DNA of 64,000 nucleotides from Nocardioides sp. (lineage in GTDB: Bacteria > Actinomycetota > Actinomycetes > Propionibacteriales > Nocardioidaceae): NCBI RefSeq assembly GCF_030149505.1, contig NZ_JASBRN010000045.1, positions 298,042-362,041 on the forward strand, written 5' to 3'. Under the pieces are notes generated by a model. The model ran no database searches. It was not told the origin of the DNA and saw only the letters and a list, made by a program, of their open reading frames with translations. Below, one piece after another: positions 19,534 to 28,014 of this stretch (position 1 is its first letter; each line of letters opens with the position of its first letter). The translations under genes were made by a program, and so were the position numbers.

Positions 19534-20745
19534 ATGCGACGTACGACGGCGGGCGCGAGCCTCGTGCTGCTCGGGATGCTCGTGGGGGTCGTCGGGGCGG
19601 CGGCGCCCGCGCTCGCCCAACCGGTGAGCGACTACGAGATGCCGTTCCCCTGCGCGCAGGAGTGGACCGGGACGACCCGCTCCTCGCACAGCCCGAGCGT
19701 GCGGGCGATCGACTGGAACCGGGTCGACGACCTCGGGGACCCCGTGGTCGCCTCCGCACCCGGGGTGGTCTCCAAGGCCGACGCCGCCTCGACCCGCGGC
19801 TACGGGCGGCACGTCGTCGTCGACCACGGGGCCGGCGAGAGCACGGTCTACTCCCACCTGCAGGACGTCTTCGTCGTGACCGGCCAGCGCGTGGACCAGG
19901 GGACCCAGCTGGGCACCGTCGGCTCGACGGGCAACTCCACCGGACCGCACCTGCACTACGAGCAGCGCCAGGACGGCCAGGACGTCGAGGCGTGGTTCGG
20001 CGGGGTGCCGTTCACGTACGGCGCCACGCAGGCCTCGGGCAACTGCGTCGACCTGCCACTGGCCGGCAACATGCTCGGGGACCGCACGGCCGAGCTGGTC
20101 GTCTACCGCCGGGCCCCGCGCTCGCTCTTCTTGGTGCAGCGGCCCGGCCGCGAGCCGAAGACGATGCGACTCGGGACCGCCACCGACGAGCCGGTCCTGG
20201 GCGACTGGGACGGCAACGGCAAGGCCAACCTGGGTGTCTGGAGCCCTGCCGAGGGGCTCTTCACCATGCGCGTCGGCAAGCGCGCCACCACGACGCTCAC
20301 GCTCGGCGTCGGCTCGGACCAGCCGGTCGCCGGCGACTGGGACGGCGACGGCGTCTGGGAGGTCGGCGTCCGCTCGCCCGCCACCGGCGCCTGGACCCTG
20401 CGTGGCGCCGACGGCTCGGTGCGCACGGTCTCGCTCGGCGACGCCGCCGACCTGCCGGTCACCGGCGACTGGGACGGCGACGGCACCACCGACGTGGGCG
20501 TCTTCGACCCCACGACGGCCACCTTCACGCTGCGCCGGGTCGACGCCGAGGGGCTGACCTGGACCGCCGAGGTGCAGTTCGGCAGCCCGGGCGACCTGCC
20601 GGTCACCGGCGACTGGGACGCCAACGGCACGACCGACGTCGGGGTGTGGGACCCCGCGACGGCCACCTTCTCCGAGCGCCGGGCCGCGGCCGCGACCGCC
20701 GCCCGGAGCACCACGGCCTCCACCCCGTTCGGCCGCCCCCGCTGA
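19534..20745 (+). CDS. Secreted M23 (LytM) endopeptidase with FG-GAP-like repeats
   Basis: Exported protein of 403 residues. A signal peptide ends near PALAQP. The M23 domain (about 40-170) has the zinc ligands in HSPSVRAIDW and the HxH motif in TGPHLHYEQ, so it should cut peptidoglycan cross-bridges or act as a regulator of such cuts. From about residue 190 there are four repeats built around GDWDGNG, GDWDGDG, GDWDGDG and GDWDANG, the calcium-loop motif of FG-GAP/VCBS propeller repeats. GGAG-like sequence CAGGAG precedes the ATG. A 120-base upstream region carries a possible -10 box (TACCTT near 19457). Confidence 0.9.
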   Translation: MRRTTAGASLVLLGMLVGVVGAAAPALAQPVSDYEMPFPCAQEWTGTTRSSHSPSVRAIDWNRVDDLGDPVVASAPGVVSKADAASTRGYGRHVVVDHGAGESTVYSHLQDVFVVTGQRVDQGTQLGTVGSTGNSTGPHLHYEQRQDGQDVEAWFGGVPFTYGATQASGNCVDLPLAGNMLGDRTAELVVYRRAPRSLFLVQRPGREPKTMRLGTATDEPVLGDWDGNGKANLGVWSPAEGLFTMRVGKRATTTLTLGVGSDQPVAGDWDGDGVWEVGVRSPATGAWTLRGADGSVRTVSLGDAADLPVTGDWDGDGTTDVGVFDPTTATFTLRRVDAEGLTWTAEVQFGSPGDLPVTGDWDANGTTDVGVWDPATATFSERRAAAATAARSTTASTPFGRPR

Positions 20746-20749
20746 GCAC

Positions 20750-20868
20750 CGCCGAGCCGTCAGGAACGAACCGCCGAGCCGTCAGAAGTGAACCCTCGAC
20801 CCGTCAGCCCCGGGCCAGGTGCGGTCCAGAACTGACGGGTCGAGGGTTCGGAAGTGACGGTTCGGCGG
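20750..20868. repeat. Intergenic repeat, family A, inverted array
   Basis: Directly after the M23 stop there are two 22-nt direct units based on CGCCGAGCCGTCAG, then GAACCCTCGACCCGTCAG (20790-20807) which is repeated as a perfect 18-bp inverted copy at 20832-20849, and an outer inverted copy of CCGCCGAGCCGTCA with one mismatch at 20855-20868. The whole region can fold as a long hairpin and may also end transcription of the converging genes. Confidence 0.75.
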
Positions 20869-20887
20869 TGGGGCGGCCGGCGGCGGG

Positions 20888-21778
20888 TCAGTGCGCGGTG
20901 GTGCGGCCGACCAGGTGCGGGGCGCCTGTGCGCGGGTCGGTCAGGGAGAACGTGTAGCTGCCGTCGTACCTCTCCGAGCCGAAGGCGACCTTGCCGGGGA
21001 GCAGGATCGGCTTCTTGAACGCCACGTCGACGGTGACCGCCTCGGGCAGGCGGTTCTCCAGCGCGGCGACGCACCGGGCCAGGCTCCACATGCCGTGCGC
21101 GATCTGGCGCGGGAAGCCGAGTGCCTTCGCGGTGAGCGGGTAGAGGTGGATGGGGTTGAGGTCGCCCGACACCGCGCCGTAGCGGCGACCCAGGTCGCCC
21201 GGCAGGTTCCACACGACGCCGTTGGAGGCGGTGACGGGGATGTCGAGACCAGCGGGGGCGCTGTCGTCGCCCTTGCCGCGACGGAGGTAGGAGCTGGTGC
21301 TCTCCCACACCGGCGCGCCGTCGGGGTCGGTGATCGTGGTGACGAAGTCGAAGACGCGGCCCTTGGCGTGCGGACGCTGCGGCTCGACCCGGGCGGCGAC
21401 CGCGAGGGTCTCCCCGACGCGGACCGAGCGGTGCGCGGTGATGGAGTTCTCCAGGTGCACGGTGCCGATGGCCGGGGCCGGGAACGCCGGGTCGGTCATG
21501 ATCGCCATGTGCAGCCCGAAGGCCAGCATGTGGGGGTAGGTCAGCGGGACGGTGTCCTTCTGCGGGAACCCGCACACCTCGGCGTACGCCGCCACGTGCT
21601 CGGCCTCGATGGTGACGGGCGGCCGCTGGTAGCCCAGGCCGGCGAAGCCCTCCGAGGACGCCTTGCGCACCCCGGGCAGCGACCCGACGACGGGGACGCT
21701 CGGCAGCGCGGCCCGGAGCAGGCTGCCGAGGCCGGCGCCGCCGTCGTGCTGCTTGACTGCGGTCTCCGCGGTGCCCAT
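20888..21778 (-). CDS. MaoC-like (R)-specific hydratase (HtdX type)
   Basis: Protein of 296 residues with two hotdog halves. The hydratase-2 motif is present in GDLNPIHLYPLTAK, and AHGMWSLARC lies in the substrate tunnel. It should hydrate enoyl-thioesters to (R)-3-hydroxyacyl-thioesters. The track ORF of 1222 residues runs on into antisense of fadA2; the true start is ATG 21778, which overlaps the stop of fabG4. Gene order fadA2 / fabG4-maoC matches Rv0243 / Rv0242c-Rv0241c of M. tuberculosis, recalled from memory. Confidence 0.9.
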   Translation of the reverse strand: MGTAETAVKQHDGGAGLGSLLRAALPSVPVVGSLPGVRKASSEGFAGLGYQRPPVTIEAEHVAAYAEVCGFPQKDTVPLTYPHMLAFGLHMAIMTDPAFPAPAIGTVHLENSITAHRSVRVGETLAVAARVEPQRPHAKGRVFDFVTTITDPDGAPVWESTSSYLRRGKGDDSAPAGLDIPVTASNGVVWNLPGDLGRRYGAVSGDLNPIHLYPLTAKALGFPRQIAHGMWSLARCVAALENRLPEAVTVDVAFKKPILLPGKVAFGSERYDGSYTFSLTDPRTGAPHLVGRTTAH

Positions 21779-23112
21779 CAGGCGCCCAGCATCATCTGGC
21801 CGCAGACCCGCACGACGTTGCCGTTGACGGCGGTCGAGCCGGGGGAGGCGAACCAGGCGATCGTCTCGGCCACGTCCACGGGCAGGCCGCCCTGGGACAT
21901 GGCGTTGAGGCGCTGGCCGACCTCGCGGGTGGCCAGCGGGACGGCCGCCGTCATGGCGGTGATGATGAAGCCGGGGGCGACGGCGTTGATCGTGATGCCG
22001 TCCTTGAGTTCGTCCTTGAGGCTGTCGACGAAGCCGATCACGCCGGCCTTGGAGGCGGCGTAGTTGGTCTGGCCGACGTTGCCGGCGATGCCGGCGATGC
22101 TCGCGACACCGATGATGGAGCCGCCCTTGTTGACCACCTTCTGGTCGAGGAGCTCCCGGGTGATCTTCTCCGGGGCGGTGAGATTGACCGCGATCACGGA
22201 CTCCCAGCGGTCCTCGCCCATGTTGGCGAGCTTCTTGTCGCGGGTGATGCCGGCGTTGTGCACGACCACGTCGACGCCACCGTGCTTGGTGGAGAGGTGG
22301 TGGGCGATGCGCTGCGGGGCGTCCTTGGCGGTGATGTCGATGGTCAGCCAGTCGCCGTCGAGCTCCTTCATCAGCGACTGCAGCTCGTTGGCGGCCTGCG
22401 GCACGTCGACGCCCACGACGGTCGCGCCGTCGCGGTGCAGGACGCGGGCGATCTGCTCGCCGATGCCGCGGCTGGCACCGGTCACCAGGGCGACCTTGCC
22501 GGCCAGCGGCTGCTGCCAGTCGGCGACGGCAGCGGCCTTCTTGGTGCCGGTGGCACCGATCCGCACCACCTGGCCGGAGACGTAGGCGGACTTGGGGGAG
22601 AGGAGGAAGGCGAGGGTGCTGGTGATCGCGGCCTCGGCGCCGTCGGCGACGTAGACCAGCTGGACGGTGCCACCCTTGCCGATCTCCTTGCCGAGGCTGC
22701 GCGTGAAGCCCTCGAGCGCGCGCTGGGCGACGCGCTCGGCACCCTCGACCTGCTCCGGCGGGGTGCCGAGCACCACGACGCGCGGGCACGAGGCGAGGCT
22801 GCGCATGAGAGGGGTGAAGAACTGCTGGAGCGCGACGAGCTGGTCGGCCGAGGTGAGGCCCGTGGCGTCGAAGACCAGGCCCTTGTACTTCTGCCCGTCC
22901 TCCGTGACCTGCGTGCTGGCGATCCCGACGGTGTCGAGCAGGCCGGGCAGCGACTCGGCGAGGCGACCGCGACCGCCGACGACGACGGTGCCGTCGACCA
23001 GCGGGGCGCCGGCGGTGTAGCGCTCCAGGCGCGTCGGGGCGGGGAGGCCCAGGTTCTTGACGAGCAGCTTGCCGAGCGGGCTCTGGGTGAAGCTCTGGTA
23101 CTTGTCGCTCAT
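21778..23112 (-). CDS. fabG4: High-molecular-weight 3-oxoacyl reductase (FabG4 type)
   Basis: NAD(P)H-dependent reductase of 444 residues, about 200 longer than ordinary FabG. The N-terminal part (1-200) is a flavodoxin-like domain seen in mycobacterial FabG4; the C-terminal part is a complete short-chain dehydrogenase with the nucleotide loop VTGASRGIGEQIA, NAG (VHNAGITRDKK) and the catalytic YAASK. It is coupled to the maoC gene, giving the reductase-dehydratase pair for acyl-thioester reduction. The start ATG 23112 faces fadA2 across a 145-base divergent region. Confidence 0.92.
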   Translation of the reverse strand: MSDKYQSFTQSPLGKLLVKNLGLPAPTRLERYTAGAPLVDGTVVVGGRGRLAESLPGLLDTVGIASTQVTEDGQKYKGLVFDATGLTSADQLVALQQFFTPLMRSLASCPRVVVLGTPPEQVEGAERVAQRALEGFTRSLGKEIGKGGTVQLVYVADGAEAAITSTLAFLLSPKSAYVSGQVVRIGATGTKKAAAVADWQQPLAGKVALVTGASRGIGEQIARVLHRDGATVVGVDVPQAANELQSLMKELDGDWLTIDITAKDAPQRIAHHLSTKHGGVDVVVHNAGITRDKKLANMGEDRWESVIAVNLTAPEKITRELLDQKVVNKGGSIIGVASIAGIAGNVGQTNYAASKAGVIGFVDSLKDELKDGITINAVAPGFIITAMTAAVPLATREVGQRLNAMSQGGLPVDVAETIAWFASPGSTAVNGNVVRVCGQMMLGA

Positions 23113-23165
23113 GGCGCGCGGATCCTCCGGGGCTGGTCGTGAGTGGGCGGGGCGGTGCCCCGCAG

Positions 23166-23190
23166 CATGTAACTAGACGTGTAACTCGGT
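23166..23190. promoter_or_regulatory. Possible TetR half-sites between fabG4 and fadA2
   Basis: Two direct copies of TGTAACT stand 13 nt apart. The second copy reads ACGTGTAACTCGG and matches, with one change, half of the palindromic operator in front of the TetR gene at 25388. This suggests that the same regulator may act here. Confidence 0.4.
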
Positions 23191-23257
23191 GTCCACTTTT
23201 CGTGACGTGGCCCTCACAGCCTTCCTCCACGACCCCGTCCGGGGCAAGGATGGGCCC

Positions 23258-24541
23258 ATGCAGACCCAGACCCGTCGTGTCGCCATCATCGGCGGCAACC
23301 GCATCCCGTTCGCCCGCTCCAACGGCGCCTACGCCACCGCCTCCAACCAGGAGATGCTGACCGCGGCCATCGACGGTCTCGTCGACCGCTTCGGCCTGGC
23401 CGGCGAGGCCGTGGGCGAGGTCGTGGCCGGTGCGGTCCTCAAGCACTCGCGCGACTTCAACCTGACCCGCGAGGCGGTGCTGGGCTCCAAGCTCGCCCCC
23501 GAGACCCCGGCCACCGACATCCAGCAGGCCTGCGGCACCGGCCTCCAGGCCGCGATCCAGGTCGCCAACAAGATCGCCCTCGGCCAGATCGAGGTTGGCA
23601 TCGCCGGCGGCACCGACACCACCTCCGACGCCCCGGTCGCGATCAGCGAGAAGCTGCGCAAGAAGCTGCTCAAGGTCAACGCCGCCAAGGACACCAAGGG
23701 CCGCCTCGCCGCGCTCGGCGCGATCCGCCCCGGCGACATCGGGCTGGCGATCCCGCAGAACGGCGAGCCCCGCACCGGCATGTCGATGGGCGAGCACGCC
23801 GCGCTGACCGCGCTGGAGTGGCAGATCACCCGCGAGGCGCAGGACGAGCTGGCCGCCGCCTCCCACCAGAAGCTCGGCGCCGCCTACGACCGCGGCTTCC
23901 TCGACGACCAGGTCACCCCGTTCCGCGGGCTGGAGCGCGACTCCAACCTGCGCCCGGACTCCTCGGTCGAGAAGCTCGCCAAGCTCAAGCCGGTCTTCGG
24001 CAAGGGCGAGGCCGCCACCATGACCGCCGCCAACTCCACCCCGCTGACCGACGGCGCGTCCGTGGTGCTGCTGGCCTCGGAGGAGTGGGCCGAGGAGCGC
24101 GGGCTGCCCGTGCTGGCCTACCTCACCGAGTACGAGACCGCGGCCGTCGACTACGTCCACGGCGGGGAGGGCCTGCTGATGGCCCCGGCGTACGCCATGG
24201 CCCGGATGCTCCAGCGCGCCGGCCTGACGCTGCAGGACTTCGACTTCTACGAGATCCACGAGGCCTTCGCCTCCCAGGTGCTCGCCACCCTCGCGGCGTG
24301 GGAGGACCCGGTGTTCTGCAAGGAGCGCCTCGGCCTCGACGCCCCGCTGGGCTCGATCGACCGCGACAAGCTCAACGTCAACGGCTCCTCGCTCGCCGCC
24401 GGGCACCCGTTCGCCGCCACCGGCGGCCGGATCATCCCGGTGCTCGCCAAGCTGCTGGCCGAGAAGGGCTCCGGCAAGGGCGTCATCTCCGTCTGCGCCG
24501 CCGGCGGCCAGGGCGTGACCGCCATCATCGAGCGCCCGTGA
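23258..24541 (+). CDS. fadA2: Acetyl-CoA acetyltransferase (FadA2/FadI-type thiolase)
   Basis: Thiolase of 427 residues. The nucleophile is in QQACGTGLQA, the histidine in AAGHPFAATGG and the second cysteine in SVCAAGGQG, so the catalytic triad is complete. The length and the ERLGLD insert place it with FadI/FadA2 and not with the fadA at 15269. ATG 23258 follows GGGGCAAGG; the upstream GTG 23189 lies inside the presumed operator. It is divergent from fabG4-maoC and may provide or remove acetyl units for the same pathway. Confidence 0.94.
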   Translation: MQTQTRRVAIIGGNRIPFARSNGAYATASNQEMLTAAIDGLVDRFGLAGEAVGEVVAGAVLKHSRDFNLTREAVLGSKLAPETPATDIQQACGTGLQAAIQVANKIALGQIEVGIAGGTDTTSDAPVAISEKLRKKLLKVNAAKDTKGRLAALGAIRPGDIGLAIPQNGEPRTGMSMGEHAALTALEWQITREAQDELAAASHQKLGAAYDRGFLDDQVTPFRGLERDSNLRPDSSVEKLAKLKPVFGKGEAATMTAANSTPLTDGASVVLLASEEWAEERGLPVLAYLTEYETAAVDYVHGGEGLLMAPAYAMARMLQRAGLTLQDFDFYEIHEAFASQVLATLAAWEDPVFCKERLGLDAPLGSIDRDKLNVNGSSLAAGHPFAATGGRIIPVLAKLLAEKGSGKGVISVCAAGGQGVTAIIERP

Positions 24542-24570
24542 GGCGCTGAGCCGCACGACGTACGACGTCG

Positions 24571-24606
24571 ACGGCCCCGTCCCCGCAGCACCGGGGGCGG
24601 GGCCGT
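24571..24606 (+). terminator. Terminator after fadA2
   Basis: Inverted repeat with 14-bp arms (ACGGCCCCGTCCCC and its complement with one mismatch), 30 nt after the stop. Confidence 0.75.
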
Positions 24607-24628
24607 CTGCGTTCGTCGCGTCGGGTGG

Positions 24629-24673
24629 GCGTGACTCGGCGCTGGTTCGAGCGTGACTCGGCGCCGGTTCGAG
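24629..24673. repeat. Intergenic repeat, family B, two units
   Basis: Two 22-nt direct units with the core GACTCGGCGCTGGTTCGAG between fadA2 and the TetR gene. The same core recurs at 27061-27194 and 63791-63860. Confidence 0.85.
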
Positions 24674-24683
24674 TCCGTGCGGC

Positions 24684-25388
24684 TCAGCGGCCGCCGCGGG
24701 CCAGGGCGAGCGCGGACACGACGAGGTGGTCGCGCACCTGCTCGGGAGAAATCTCGCCGACGGTGGGGACGCCGGGGGCGGCTTCCATCACCAGGATGCC
24801 GACCCGGGCCAGCTGCAGGGCGCCGAGGCCGCTGGCGTAGAGGGTGTTGGCGAGCAGGGTGGGGTCCTGCACGTGGAAGTCGCCGCTGCGCACGCCGTCC
24901 TCGAGGGCGTCGGAGAGCTGGGTCAGGCACCCGGCGATGCCGCGGCCGAGTCGGAACAGCGCGCTCTCGGAGATCTCGTCGAGCAGCTCGGGCCCGGAGC
25001 GGCGCATCAGGGTCTGGGCGCAGTCGACGAAGGCCGGGTGGGCCAGGGAGTAGTCGGCGAAGGCGGTCACGATCCGGGCGACCCGCTCCTCGGGGGTGCC
25101 CCCGGCGGCGGAAGCGGCCTCGAGGTCGCGGCGCAGCTCCTCGAGGTAGCCCACCACCGTGAGGGCGAAGAGCTCCTCCTTGCCGCTGAAGTGGCGGTAG
25201 ACGATGGCGCGGTTGATCCCGACGGCGCGGGCGATGTCCTCGATCTGGGCGTCGCGGACGCCGCGCTCGTCGAAGAGGGCGCGGGTCGCTGCGAGGATCT
25301 CGGCCTCCCGGGCGCGCCGGCGCGCGGCGGCTGCGGAACGGCGGCCGTCGGTCTCGGAGGCGCGCGTGGTCACCCGGTCAGTGGTCAC
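24684..25388 (-). CDS. TetR family regulator
   Basis: Transcription factor of 234 residues. The DNA-binding domain is seen as ILAATRALFDERGVRDAQIEDIARAVG and INRAIVYRHFSGKEELF, and the rest is a helical ligand domain. I chose GTG 25388 because the -10 box TATCGT lies 6 nt upstream; the track start (25424) falls inside its own operator. The palindrome just upstream indicates autorepression. A half-site match in the fabG4-fadA2 promoter region suggests a lipid regulon. The ligand is unknown, possibly an acyl-CoA. Confidence 0.88.
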   Translation of the reverse strand: MTTDRVTTRASETDGRRSAAAARRRAREAEILAATRALFDERGVRDAQIEDIARAVGINRAIVYRHFSGKEELFALTVVGYLEELRRDLEAASAAGGTPEERVARIVTAFADYSLAHPAFVDCAQTLMRRSGPELLDEISESALFRLGRGIAGCLTQLSDALEDGVRSGDFHVQDPTLLANTLYASGLGALQLARVGILVMEAAPGVPTVGEISPEQVRDHLVVSALALARGGR

Positions 25389-25394
25389 GTGGCC

Positions 25395-25425
25395 ACGATA
25401 CGCACGTGCAACTCGGAGTTGCACG
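25395..25425 (-). promoter_or_regulatory. TetR promoter and autoregulatory operator
   Basis: The -10 box TATCGT (25400-25395 on the minus strand) is followed by a 6-nt gap to the GTG. Immediately upstream, 25405-25425 is a palindrome with perfect 10-bp arms (CGTGCAACTC/GAGTTGCACG) around one central base. Confidence 0.75.
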
Positions 25426-25479
25426 CGTGTGACGCGAAGGTCACGCCGGGCTCGCTCGGCCGGTCAGGGCCGCGACAGG

Positions 25480-27012
25480 TCACGGACCGGCGAGGTGCGC
25501 CCGGACCGTCTCGAGCGTGTCGGCCGCCTCGGGGCCCTTGTCCTCGCGGTAGCGCACGACCCGCGCGAAGCGGAGCGCGACGCCACCGGGGTAGCGGGTC
25601 GAGCGCTGCACCCCGTCGAAGGCGATCTCCACGACCTGCTCGGGGCGGACGAAGACCGTGTGGCCCTCGCGGTGGGTCTCCAGGTCGAGGAAGCGCTCGG
25701 TCTGCCAGGCCAGCACCTCGTCGGTCATCCCCTTGAAGGTCTTGCCGAGCATCACCAGCTCGTCGCCACCGTCGGCGCTGCGCGCTCCCAGGTGGATGTT
25801 GGAGAGCTTCCCCGACCGTCGCCCCGAGCCCCACTCGACGGCCAGCACGACCAGGTCCAGGGTGTGGACCGGCTTGACCTTCACCCAGGCAGCACCCCGC
25901 CTCCCCGCGTCGTACGACGCCAGCAGGCTCTTCACGACGACGCCCTCGTGGCCCGCGGCCAGCTGTGCCGACGCGAACGCCTCCGCCTCCTCGACCGAGG
26001 TCGTCTCCACGCGCGGAACGCGGTGCTCGGGCGGGACGAGCCGGGCCAGGGCCGTGGCCCGGGTGGACCCGGGCCTGTCCATCAGGTCCTCCCCGTCGAG
26101 GTGCAGCACGTCGAAGAAGAACGGGGTGACCCGGGCGCCGGCCGACTGCGCGGTGCGGGAGGCCGTCTCCTGGAACGGCCGGGGTCGGCCGTCCCCGCCG
26201 ACCGTCAGTGCCTCGCCGTCGAGCACGAACCGCTGCGCCGGCAGCCGGCGTGCGACGGCCACCACCTCGGGCAGCCGCTCGGTGATGTCGTCGAGCGAGC
26301 GGGTCACGACGAGCACCTCGTCGCCGTCGCGGTGCACCTGCACGCGGATGCCGTCGAGCTTGGTGTCGACCGCGACCGGTGCGCCGTCGGGGCCGGCCTT
26401 CTCCATGGCCGCGGCGACGTCGGTCGCCGAGGAGGCCAGCATCGGCAGCACGGGGCGACCGACCTCGAGCACGAACGTCGCGAGCCCCGCCTCGCCCTCG
26501 CGCAGCGCCGCACCGGCGACCGCGACGGTCGACCCGGCGAGCATCGCGGCCCGGCGTACGGAGGTCAGGGGGACGTCGGCGGCGAGCGCGACCGCCTCCT
26601 GCACGAGCGCGTCGAGCGCGCCCTGGCGGACCTCGCCGGTCGCGATGCCGCGCAGCCAGGCCTGCTCGGGCTCGGTGGCGCGGGAGAAGAGCTCGGCGAC
26701 CGCGGCGGCGCGCGCCGTGGCCGACCCGGGGCCGGACAGCCCCGAGAGGGACTCGAACGCGTCGTGCACGCCGAGGACCGTCAGCGACGGCTCGGCGGCC
26801 GGGTCGGGGAGCGAGGTGAGCGAGCGCCAGCCGACGCCGGTCCGGCGCTGTCGGAGCTTGCCGCCGAGGTACGAGACGACGGTCTCGACCTCGTCGTCCT
26901 GCGTGCGCGCGAGCAGCTCGGCGATCGCGGCGACCTTCGCCTTGCGCGAGCGGGTCGCGGCCACGGCGGCGGAGGTGGTGACCAGGTCGAGGAGGAGCAC
27001 ACGGTCAGCCAA
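25480..27012 (-). CDS. ligB: ATP-dependent DNA ligase (LigB type)
   Basis: DNA ligase of 510 residues. Motif I with the adenylated lysine is in DTKLDGIRVQ, motif III in HLDGEDLMD-type context (FFFDVLHLDGE), motif IV in AGHEGVVVKS and motif V in AAWVKVKP. The N-terminal 200 residues are the DNA-binding domain, and the C-terminal OB fold ends in ALRFARVVRYREDK. Length and layout match mycobacterial LigB (Rv3062), recalled from memory. LigB is dispensable and distinct from the NHEJ ligase LigD; no Ku gene lies nearby. The upstream intergenic space is filled by family B repeats. Confidence 0.94.
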   Translation of the reverse strand: MADRVLLLDLVTTSAAVAATRSRKAKVAAIAELLARTQDDEVETVVSYLGGKLRQRRTGVGWRSLTSLPDPAAEPSLTVLGVHDAFESLSGLSGPGSATARAAAVAELFSRATEPEQAWLRGIATGEVRQGALDALVQEAVALAADVPLTSVRRAAMLAGSTVAVAGAALREGEAGLATFVLEVGRPVLPMLASSATDVAAAMEKAGPDGAPVAVDTKLDGIRVQVHRDGDEVLVVTRSLDDITERLPEVVAVARRLPAQRFVLDGEALTVGGDGRPRPFQETASRTAQSAGARVTPFFFDVLHLDGEDLMDRPGSTRATALARLVPPEHRVPRVETTSVEEAEAFASAQLAAGHEGVVVKSLLASYDAGRRGAAWVKVKPVHTLDLVVLAVEWGSGRRSGKLSNIHLGARSADGGDELVMLGKTFKGMTDEVLAWQTERFLDLETHREGHTVFVRPEQVVEIAFDGVQRSTRYPGGVALRFARVVRYREDKGPEAADTLETVRAHLAGP

Positions 27013-27060
27013 GCACCGGCCACCGACGGCGGCCTACCCCCGGGCGGCGGTCACCGGGAG

Positions 27061-27194
27061 GTTCGAACCAGCGCCGACTCACCGTCGAACCAGCGCCGAG
27101 TGACGCTCGAACCAGCGCCGAGTCACCCTCGAACCAGTGCCGAGTGACGCTCGAACCAGCGCCGAGTCACCCTCGAACCAGCGCCGAGTGGGCG
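27061..27194. repeat. Intergenic repeat, family B, six-unit tandem array
   Basis: Six head-to-tail units of 22 nt with the core TCGAACCAGCGCCGAGT. The last bases of successive units alternate between GTGACG and GTCACC, giving a 44-nt higher-order pattern. One unit has a C-to-T change (CCAGTGCC). The array touches the stop codon of the enoyl-CoA hydratase gene. There are no spacers, so it is not CRISPR. Confidence 0.9.
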
Positions 27195-27980
27195 TCACCA
27201 GCCCGGGGGCAGGGAGGTGAAGTCCGGCTCGCGACCCTCGGCGAAGGCGGCGAGCGCCTCCCTGTTGGCGGGGCCGCCCATGAGCTCGGCGAAGGCGGCG
27301 TTCTCGCGCTCGCGGGCGGCCTCGATGCCGGCGCGCAGGGGAGCGGTGACGGTGCGCTTGACCGCGATGAGCGAGGAGATCGGGCGAGAGGCGAGCAGCT
27401 CGGCGTGGCGGCGGGCCTCGGGGAGCAGGTCGTCGGGCTCGCAGACCTGGCGCACCAGGCCCATCTCGAGCGCCTCCTGCGCGCCGAACCACTCCGCCGA
27501 CAGCAGCAGCCACGAGGCCGCCTGACGTCCGACCAGCAGCGGCAGGAGGTATGACGACGCCGCCTCCGGAGCGACGCCGAGCGAGGTGAAGGGGCACTTG
27601 AGCCGGGCGGTGCTCGACATCAGCGCCACGTCGGCGAAGCCGAGGATCGTGCAGCCGATGCCCAGGCCGATGCCGTTGACGGCGATGACCAGCGGCTTGG
27701 GGAAGTCCACGAGCGCGTCGACGAGGTTCATGAAGCCGCCGTCGCCCTGGTCGAAGTCGGGGTCGGTCGCGATCTGGGCCATCTCGAGCAGGTCGGTGCC
27801 CGCGCTGAAGCCGCGACCGTTGCCGGTCAGCAGCACCACGGCGACACCGGGATCCTCGGCGGCGGCGCGCAGCGCGGCGGCGGTGGCGTCGTACAACGCG
27901 ATGTTGAACGCGTTGAGGGCCTCCGGCCGGTCGAGAGTGAGTGTTCGGACCCGGTTGGACGTCGTGAGCTGCAGGACCAT
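27195..27980 (-). CDS. Enoyl-CoA hydratase/isomerase family protein
   Basis: Crotonase-fold protein of 261 residues. The first oxyanion segment is GRGFSAGTDLLEM and the second is NGIGLGIGCTILGF. The usual catalytic glutamates of hydratases are not obvious at the standard positions (PFTSLGVAPEAASS holds one), so it may be an isomerase or a hydratase with relaxed specificity. ATG 27980 is supported by a -10 box 6 nt upstream. A perfect KstR-type operator overlaps this promoter, linking the gene to sterol or related acyl-CoA breakdown. Confidence 0.88.
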   Translation of the reverse strand: MVLQLTTSNRVRTLTLDRPEALNAFNIALYDATAAALRAAAEDPGVAVVLLTGNGRGFSAGTDLLEMAQIATDPDFDQGDGGFMNLVDALVDFPKPLVIAVNGIGLGIGCTILGFADVALMSSTARLKCPFTSLGVAPEAASSYLLPLLVGRQAASWLLLSAEWFGAQEALEMGLVRQVCEPDDLLPEARRHAELLASRPISSLIAVKRTVTAPLRAGIEAARERENAAFAELMGGPANREALAAFAEGREPDFTSLPPGW

Positions 27981-27986
27981 GGACGC

Positions 27987-27992
27987 ACAGTA
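27987..27992 (-). promoter_or_regulatory. -10 box of leaderless enoyl-CoA hydratase promoter
   Basis: TACTGT on the minus strand, 6 nt before ATG 27980; it overlaps the KstR-type site. Confidence 0.6.
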
Positions 27993-28004
27993 GAACGTGT
28001 TCCA
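27991..28004. promoter_or_regulatory. KstR-type operator, perfect match
   Basis: TAGAACGTGTTCCA fits TnnAACnnGTTnnA at every fixed position. It sits between two divergent genes and overlaps the -10 box of the enoyl-CoA hydratase. Confidence 0.7.
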
Positions 28005-28014
28005 GTATGTGCAC

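Noticed and set aside
27061-27194. CRISPR array
   Set aside because: Units are contiguous with no unique spacers, and no cas genes are near.
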